Origin: Anticarsia gemmatalis
Taxonomy: Eukaryota; Arthropoda; Insecta; Lepidoptera; Erebidae
Direction of reading: 5' to 3'
Assembly (NCBI RefSeq): GCF_050436995.1
Contig: NC_134764.1
Span: 5,766,001-5,830,000 of the forward strand
DNA: 64,000 bases
This document shows, in pieces, positions 57,716-64,000 of the stretch. Below the pieces are notes generated by a model. The model made no database searches. It saw only the letters and a program-made list of their open reading frames with translations, and was not told the DNA's origin. Made by a program: the position numbers and the translations under genes. Position 1 is the first letter of the stretch, and each line of letters starts with the position of its first letter.

Positions 57716-58540
57716 TTTTCCCTAAAAGCCACCGCTTCTGAGATATAACGATGCAAAACCTCTGGAAAAGGATTATGTATTGAGAACCATTCCAAAAGTT
57801 TTCGTAAGTCTTTAGCATCTTTTTTTACTCGTGAATCTCTTGCATCAACATGCTGCTCGGTCGTATCCATCCTAACATTAGCCAGATCTTCTAATTTTTC
57901 ACAAACTGTATTCATTGCATGCATACTATAAACCCATTTACTTATGACACTCTGTTTTGTGCTTCTTCCTCGAGCAATACCTCCATCTGTCTTCATAGCT
58001 TTCATCATAGACTGCTCAATTACCATGTCCGTTGAAGTGCCACAGCTTAATTTGTCTGAACGTCTCACAGTGAAGAATCCTTCTGAAAATTTTTTATAGA
58101 CTTCAGGATCTATGAAATTCTCTAATTGTAGCATATCCTGCAAGTATAGGTGTGCAGACTTAGTATACGGAAAATGTCCAGACGCGTGAAAGTAAGGAAG
58201 CATTTCTTTGACGCAGTTTAAATGAGCTTTCCAATCCCCCATACGTTCAGCTCTTAAAAACTCTTTAAGAATTGAAACGGAAATTGAAAAAAAAACTTAA
58301 TATTGAATCCAAAGTTTCGCTGTTGGTCCTCGTTCCTCATAATCCTTAAGTTTTTGATTCAGTTTATTAAGTAAAGCTCCAGATATTTCATCATTTTCAA
58401 TATCATTGTATGAAAAAATTTTATCTACTATATTTTCGATATTAATTATTAAATCAGCATCCATGATGTCATCGATTTCAACTTCTTTTAATATTATAAT
58501 TGCTAAAGCAAGTTGAAGTAGTGTATGAGTGTATTATGAC
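57658..58540 (-). pseudogene. Transposon-encoded protein fragment
   Basis: An intact 194-codon frame (58242-57658) begins MGDWKAHLNCVKEMLPYFHA and contains HFPYTKSAHLYLQDM, FFTVRRSDKL and TTEQHVDARDSR. The same frame continues upstream through one TAA (complement 58297-58299) to about 58540, with IINIENIVDKIFSY and LNQKLKDYEERGPTAKLW. From memory, the phrase order (ER...GDW, then YFHASGH, YTKSAxLYLQDM, FTVRRSDK) recurs in many uncharacterised multi-copy invertebrate proteins of transposon origin. I see no DDE catalytic motif in this piece. The C-terminus runs into the inverted repeat and ends there, so it is truncated by internal deletion. The function is not established. Confidence 0.7.
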
Positions 58541-58556
58541 GCTCGCAATTTTTTGC

Positions 58557-58820
58557 AATTATTGATACCTTTTTTGTAGGAAATTCCCTGATCTACAAAT
58601 TATGTCTGGGGTAATTTTGCGATAAAACTTACCGTTTTCAAGAAAATCGCGAAAAACTCATTTTTTGGACCTTATTACCCCGCTAAAATTTTTTCCTTAC
58701 ATGGGATCGGTTGGGACTTTTAAGACAATGTTTATAATTATAATTTAAACAATTTTAAGAATTTTCAGCTTCCCCTGAATTTGTCGTGGGTTTACTGATT
58801 TTTTGGTCTAATTTGACCGG
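58557..58820 (-). repeat. Right terminal inverted repeat
   Basis: Inverse of the left arm, 9 bp longer because of an extra segment near GGTTTACTGATTTTTTGG. Confidence 0.9.
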
Positions 58821-59721
58821 ACTAATACATCGCCGTGTCACTTAGGTAATATAGATTTTTGAACTAGAATTAATACAGGGTGTAAATAGTATGTACCTAA
58901 AACATTATAACATATTATTATGTATCTATTAGCTTTTGACCGCGATTGCTTCCGCGAGATTTTTAACTTAAGACAGAATTTTCATGCAAACTTTAATCCA
59001 CTGTTTTATCCCCTTGTGGTTAGAATTGATCAAAATCCTTTCTTAGCGGATGTCTACGTCATAACATCTACCTGTTTTCTAAATTTCTGTCCGATTCCGA
59101 AAGAGTTAAATGGTAAATTTAAATCTTTTCTGCACTTATTCAACACGTAGTGGCTATGTAAATATTCTGACTAACTCAATGTAACCTATTGGCAAAAGAA
59201 TTTCAAAAATAGTTGATGAAATATCGGAAAATCCTTCGTACAAATAACTAAGCAAACGCCAACAAGGAAATTTCTATGAAAAAAGAAAACATAATTCTAG
59301 ACATTGATTTTAGCTCGTTCTTAAACACGCTGTATAAACGCTAGACTTTTTAAAACGGTTAGTGCATATCGATTTCAACAATGGCTCAAAATGCGTGGGT
59401 TTTGATTGTAAAGGCCTTCAATAACAATCATATTCAATATGTTTTATTATACCAGTCTTACGCCAAGACTCGTATCGATCGTAATCATTGATAAATTTAA
59501 CCTTCATGCTTGTTAAAAATGTAATTTAGATAGCATTACCTGATTGATGATTTAAGAAAGGGATGAAGCGGTATTGATTTATCGTTTGTTTTAAATAGAA
59601 AAGTTACTATACTGTAATCAGTAGGTTTCTATGATTTTTGAATGTGAATACAGTAAAATACATTTGTAGAGCGTTATTGCATTTAATAAATCTAGCGTAA
59701 AGTCTGTGATATCTATACTAA

Positions 59722-59987
59722 TCTATACTAATATTATAAAGCTGAAGAGTTTGTTTGTTTGATTGTTTGTTTGTTTGTTTGAACGCGCTAATCTCAGGAA
59801 CTACTGGTCCGATTTGAAAAATTATTTCATTGTTATATAGCCCATTTATCGAGGAAGGCTATAGGCTATATATCATCACGCTACGACCAATAGGAGCAGA
59901 GTATGAGTAAAAAGTGTTACAAAAACGGGGAAAATTGGGGTCCATTCTCCCTTATGTGACGCAAGCGAGGTTGCGCGGCTCAGCTAG
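59722..59987 (+). mobile_element. Lep1-like Helitron
   Basis: TCTATACTAATATTATAAAG start, GTTT run, 3' hairpin (one mismatch) and CTAG end, A/T flanks. ATCTATACTA is duplicated just outside the 5' end (59711-59720). Confidence 0.9.
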
Positions 59988-60752
59988 TTGTGTATAAAAG
60001 GGCGACTCTCTAAGTCCTAATAAAATTGGGAACGGTTTAAAGTGTTGAAATATCGTACACTGTTCAATAATTTCGAAAGTAATGTTTCAGTCACGAAAAC
60101 TTTAGAGGTCGCAGATAAATGGGGAATATCACGTTTTTACTTCGTGCAGACAGTCAATATAATTTAACGCTTATTTTATAAAAAATAGCAATTTATTTAC
60201 AAACCTATTTTTAAAATACACCAATTTTTCATTCACCAATATCCGTGTAAGTCTACTTTACCCTTTTTCATTCAGCTTTTACACAATAAAACCCTTTAAA
60301 CAGCTTTTCTCGTATTTCAGTTTACAACTTATATACATCAAATTGATAGTCACTATTCAGTACATTGCTGCCTTGACGTTACGTGTTAATCACAAGAATC
60401 TTAGGGAGAAAACAATGTACAGCATAGTGATTTCCAAATAGTTGTCAACTGAAATACGTGATTGCCCTCTGGTTCATTCTCTACTTCTTCTAGTTACTAT
60501 GCAATATGCAAGAAAGTATACCCATAACAATTAATCTAAACGACCAATAAGGCAAAACAGATTCACGTTTTTACGACACGATATCAACAAAAAAATAAAA
60601 ACAAACGTGACATATCTTCATTGAACGAAAACAATAAAAAAATACATTCATTCCTTATCTGTGGTTTGAATGAAGCATGGCCGTATCTTGTTGTATACCT
60701 ATTGATGTCATTAAGTCAATATGTAGCTCATTAAAGGCACCTTACTATTGAC

Positions 60753-61210
60753 TATAGACCAACAACTTAGTAAAGAGTCTTATATGCAAGGTTCTCGGTT
60801 GAAACGTATACTAAATTCACAATTTCAGGATATCAATGAAACAAAATTATACTGTAGACGATGACCTGTTTGATACAGTAACTTTATATTAAAACTAGCT
60901 GACCCGCGTAACTTCGCTTGCGTCACATAAGAGAGAATGGATCAAAACTTTCCCTGTTTTTGTAACATTTTTTATTGCTACTCCGCTCCTATAGGTCGTA
61001 GCGTAGATGATATATAGCCTATAGCCTTCCTCGATAAATGGACTATCTAACACTGAAAGAATTTTTCAAATTGGACCAGTAGTTCCTGAGATTAGCGCGT
61101 TAAAACAAACAAACTCTTCAGCTTTATAATATTAGTATAGATTATTAATATGACTTATAATCTAGATAAATGGCCCATGCTAAGGTTCTCTACTAATTTG
61201 CCGGAGTATA
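60753..61210 (-). mobile_element. MITE of the TATAGTCC family, split by a Helitron
   Basis: The parts 60753-60894 and 61142-61210 together match the inverse of 55286-55492 (211 versus 207 bp). The left part has ACAACTTAGTAAAGAG and GACGATGACCTGTTTGATAC. The right part has ATAATCTAGATAAATGG and TTGCCGGAGTATA. The Helitron lies between them with no target duplication. Confidence 0.75.
60895..61141 (-). mobile_element. Lep1-like Helitron inserted into a MITE
   Basis: Minus-strand TCTATACTAATATTATAAAG start and CTAG end, terminal hairpin sequence present, inserted between A and T of the host MITE. Confidence 0.9.
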
Positions 61211-61790
61211 TAAGTCATTTACAGTGCACAGATATTTACATTGTTGATTAGGTAGAAAACGTGCAGTTGGCCGAGCGCTTCGCAAGAAAAGAAATAAAAA
61301 AAAATGGTCACAGTATACTGGAGTCATTGCTCGATAAATAGGCAGTCTGTTGTAATTCCTTGTACATAAATATTAACATACATTATGTATATCGTGTTAG
61401 CAAATTAGCTTGGTTTATGCGTTGATTTTTTTATGTTGTGAGAAAAACTAATGTAGTTACAAGACCTAGTTTCTTTAAGTGGATTTAGTTTGTTTTTGTG
61501 TGTGTGTAACTAATAGGTATGTAGCATGTCTGTTTTCCGACTGGATTATACGCAATCTTTATAATATTTAGGTCTATTATGACTATTTTTGATTGGTTTT
61601 CTGTTATTTAATATCGTAATCCATGGTTCTATAGTACTGAACGTAAAAACATTTTCTGTAAAGACGTTTCAATAGTAGATATAGATTGGTGGCAAGAGGA
61701 GGTTCTATGCTCAACAGAATGGCTAAAAGTGGACGGAGCAGATAGCTATCTTTTTTTCGCTCTAAGTTTTTATGTTGCGAGGACTTTTTG
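61211..61790. other. No feature recognised
   Basis: AT-rich intronic DNA. Confidence 0.4.
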
Positions 61791-61868
61791 CACAGTGTGT
61801 GAAGCGAACCCACGACGTCAAAGCAATGGTATTTACATAGCTACCACCTTAACCACTGCGCCACGAAG
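61791..61868 (-). mobile_element. tRNA-derived SINE head
   Basis: The minus strand has CGTGGCGCAGTGGTTAAGG (A box) and CGTGGGTTCGCTTCACACA (mutated B box), as in the SINE at 29748-29822. Confidence 0.55.
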
Positions 61869-62154
61869 CTCGTCTTTACTTTGCCTAACTTAACTATTCA
61901 TTCCTAATAATCCAATCCAAACCTCGAAAATTCCAAGTATCAATTTATTAATTCCACACTATATTGCACACAATAAATCTATCAAGAAGTCGAGGAGTAA
62001 TTGGGTAGCAGTCATGTTCCGGTCGATCGGGCATGTGGACCCCAAGGACAGGAAGCGTTTGGACAATCGCTGACTGCTAATGAGGACTGCTGCATGTGTG
62101 TGTGTTTTGCAAAATATTCATGTGCTATGACGTATATCAGCCTAGCCTTTTCTT

Positions 62155-62283
62155 CCAACAATAAGATACACATATAACTCGATATGTATAAGGTCAACCA
62201 TCCACAGAACAACATCAGCAAGCGTAGCTTAACCTCAGAGATCGATCCGCGGGGCTGTTGTTAACTAAGCAACGAGCTCCTCT
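62155..62283 (-). mobile_element. 5S-like SINE
   Basis: The minus strand reads GGAGCTCGTTGCTTAGTTAA, CGCGGATCGATCTCTGAGG and CTGTGGATGGTTGACCTTAT, parallel to the 30567 copy. Confidence 0.5.
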
Positions 62284-63769
62284 TTATGTACTATGACGTC
62301 ATTGTAAGGAGTGACAATGTATCGTTATGTAATGATACCTTGATTTTTAAGCTGTGTTTGGGTTTATATGTGTGTATTGTTTTTTGTATGTTTGGTGTTG
62401 CTGTTTTGACAGTTATGATGTTGTTCGCAGTATTTGGATTTGAGTTTGGTTTCGTCAGATAACTTAAACGGAAAGGAATGTTTGACAGATGATTTAAAGA
62501 AATTAAGTCTACAACTAAAAGATACTTTTGAATTTTTATCGACTACACAAAAATGGGCCTTTAAAACAAATAACCCTGGAAACATAAAAGTTTTTGACCA
62601 AAACTAAGAAAAGACAACTCTTTTTCTTATTTAAGGGTTAGAATACCAACTAAGTTATTCGAATTATACATATCTTCTTCGAACACACAAACACCCCGTT
62701 GATTGCTCTATATACAACTACTTTACACGAAAAATTGCTTCTACATACTTTATTAGGCTACTATTGTGATTCCAAGCAATAAGCCGAGAATTTCACTATA
62801 AATAGTGTTAGTTTCACTCAAAAGGTTTATTCTTAAGGGCTAGTTCACGCTTCACGGTTAACAACGTGCGGCTAAAGCTTTGATAAATCTAATCGCGCAC
62901 TTTCAGATATTAATCGCTTAATTGAGTAGAAGGACGGTTGAGACTACGAACGAGTGGGCTGAACAACGATGCTTATATGGAAATTATTGTAGGAAGCTTT
63001 TTAAGATAGTCTTATATACATACATTTTGTCTATATTGTGTGAATGTAAGAAATTAGTGTTTTATTCTGCTTTGTTACTTTTTACTAAAGGTTTCAAAAA
63101 ATCGTTAGGTTTTCAGGTGCCTGTAAAATATTTGCTTTTCTTTATTTAAACTATTAGAAATGCTATTTATGTAGATTTTAAATATCAAAAATAACATATT
63201 GCATCACGGATTCAGGTAGGTTGCTTAGCAAAATCATAGAGAATTCCATTGCAGTTGTCATTCGCGTATGAGTGTTGAAATGCTAGCATTTTTCCTGTGA
63301 GGAAATCCTTTGCCCTCTATCTCAATCTTTCTACAAAAGTTTTACAGTGAAATCTTTCTTTGGGACACGTAAGTCTCTACACAAGGGTGTCGCAGTAGCT
63401 CTTCCCACACTCAAAGTTAATCACAAAATCTTTTCTCAGAATTAGTCACTAATTTAAGTCATCGATTAATGCCAATAGTCATCAATAAATAGCCAATACT
63501 AATTCTCTTTTAAACCAGTACACAGCTATCATCGAGTTACAATAACCAGCTACATGCCATCAGCACTTATCTCGCAAGTAGGTCGCGCTGCCATCTGCTA
63601 CAGACACTGTCGTAATACTAGGACATTATAATAACAAATATCGACATTTGCCTCGATATGGATGTTTATTATAATTTATGTGAATGCGTAGTACTGGGAA
63701 TCAACTAAAATTACCAAGTACTGAACTGGTTTCATTATTGTCTAAGTGTCATCTAAATCCGATTTTGTA

Positions 63770-63825
63770 TTAAGGAGTAACAAACAGCCTCATAACTTCG
63801 CATTCATAATAAATACTGTAGGTCT
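63770..63825. repeat. Interspersed repeat end fragment
   Basis: AAGGAGTAACAAACAGCCTC and CTTCGCATTCATAATAAATA, related to 29885 and 38145. Confidence 0.35.
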
Positions 63826-64000
63826 TTCAGGGCATTTTGGCATTTTCTTCTAAAGAGATTTATATTCATCTTTCTTGTTTGAAACATTGTTAGGCAAACT
63901 ACTCTCAGTAAGATCAACCATTGTATTTTTATAAAGTTCATATATTTCTCCTATTTCTTATAAACAACAGCAATATTATTAAGGCATTTCTAATAATACA
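63826..64000. other. No feature recognised
   Basis: AT-rich DNA to the window end. Confidence 0.4.

Larger units (their letters stand above)
57461..58820 (-). mobile_element. DNA transposon with long terminal inverted repeats and decayed ORF
   Basis: The left arm (57461-57715) and right arm (58557-58820) are inverted copies of about 255-264 bp, about 90% or more alike by eye, differing mainly by a short indel near the ends. Ends read CCGGTCAA/TTGACCGG. The flanks fit either a TA duplication (TA|CTCCGG...CCGGAC|TA) or ACT|CCGG...CCGG|ACT. The interior carries one decayed minus-strand ORF. Total length is 1.36 kb, so most of the parental coding region is missing. Confidence 0.85.
49448..64000 (+). 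other. Probable first intron of the 48356 gene, running past the window end
   Basis: It starts at the GTAAGT donor. No acceptor-bounded coding exon was recognised on the plus strand in the remaining 14.5 kb, so the intron probably continues beyond the window. It contains Helitrons, MITEs, a 1.36-kb TIR transposon, SINE and LINE fragments. Gene-free, unlabelled stretches inside it (for example 50050-51100, 51180-53700, 53800-55120, 56180-57460, 58830-59700, 59990-60750, 62290-63760) are AT-rich with nothing I can support. Confidence 0.5.

Overview
The window looks like nuclear DNA from a moth or butterfly. It is AT-rich and very gene-poor, and it is dense with interspersed repeats of types I recognise from Lepidoptera. 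These include Lep1-like non-autonomous Helitrons starting TCTATACTAATATTATAAAG and ending with a small hairpin plus CTAG, tRNA-headed and 5S-like SINEs, LINE 3' ends with a TAAA-type tail, and fragments carrying the phrase CCCAGCAGTGGGA. There are no operons, rRNA genes, CRISPR arrays or bacterial-type signals. The organism call rests on recognition from memory, not on a search.

Only one protein-coding exon is clear: 48356-49447 on the plus strand. It encodes 364 residues of an acidic, Ser-rich protein and ends at a strong phase-0 splice donor (GAA|GTAAGT). It sits in a locally CpG-rich block and has two upstream ORFs. Everything from 49448 to the window end is probably its first large intron, since no acceptor exon was recognised in 14.5 kb. 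The protein carries an SH3-type PxxPxR motif, a YEEI motif and a YxNx motif, so it may be a signalling scaffold or the N-terminus of a larger signalling protein.

Left of that gene, 1-47.8 kb holds no confident gene. Weak candidates are a 62-residue Cys-rich peptide with a poly(A) signal (8272-8460), a 105-residue minus-strand ORF with a TATA-like upstream element (12564-12881), and a long broken minus-strand frame with a GPCR-TM7-like NPLLY (17938-18408). Several small islands combine NRF1-, YY1-, E2F-, EGR-, CRE- or C/EBP-like sites and may be promoters or enhancers.

The repeats carry most of the structure. (a) A 1.36-kb transposon with about 260-bp terminal inverted repeats and a decayed ORF lies at 57461-58820. 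(b) An element with nine dispersed copies of a CCCCTG-core motif (full form TCTCCCCTG) and a relic ORF lies at about 4864-6127. (c) An element with TIRs and palindromic TCATCCCGC repeats, itself hit by a SINE, lies at 7265-8146. (d) Five full copies and one half copy of a palindromic TA-flanked MITE of about 120 bp are present. (e) Eight Lep1-like Helitrons are present, two head-to-tail and one inserted into a MITE. (f) Two long inverted repeats abut exactly at 40413-40520, and a 32-bp perfect palindrome lies at 55134-55165. I did not find a convincing new multi-gene system; the most unusual material is in the transposon families and palindromes.
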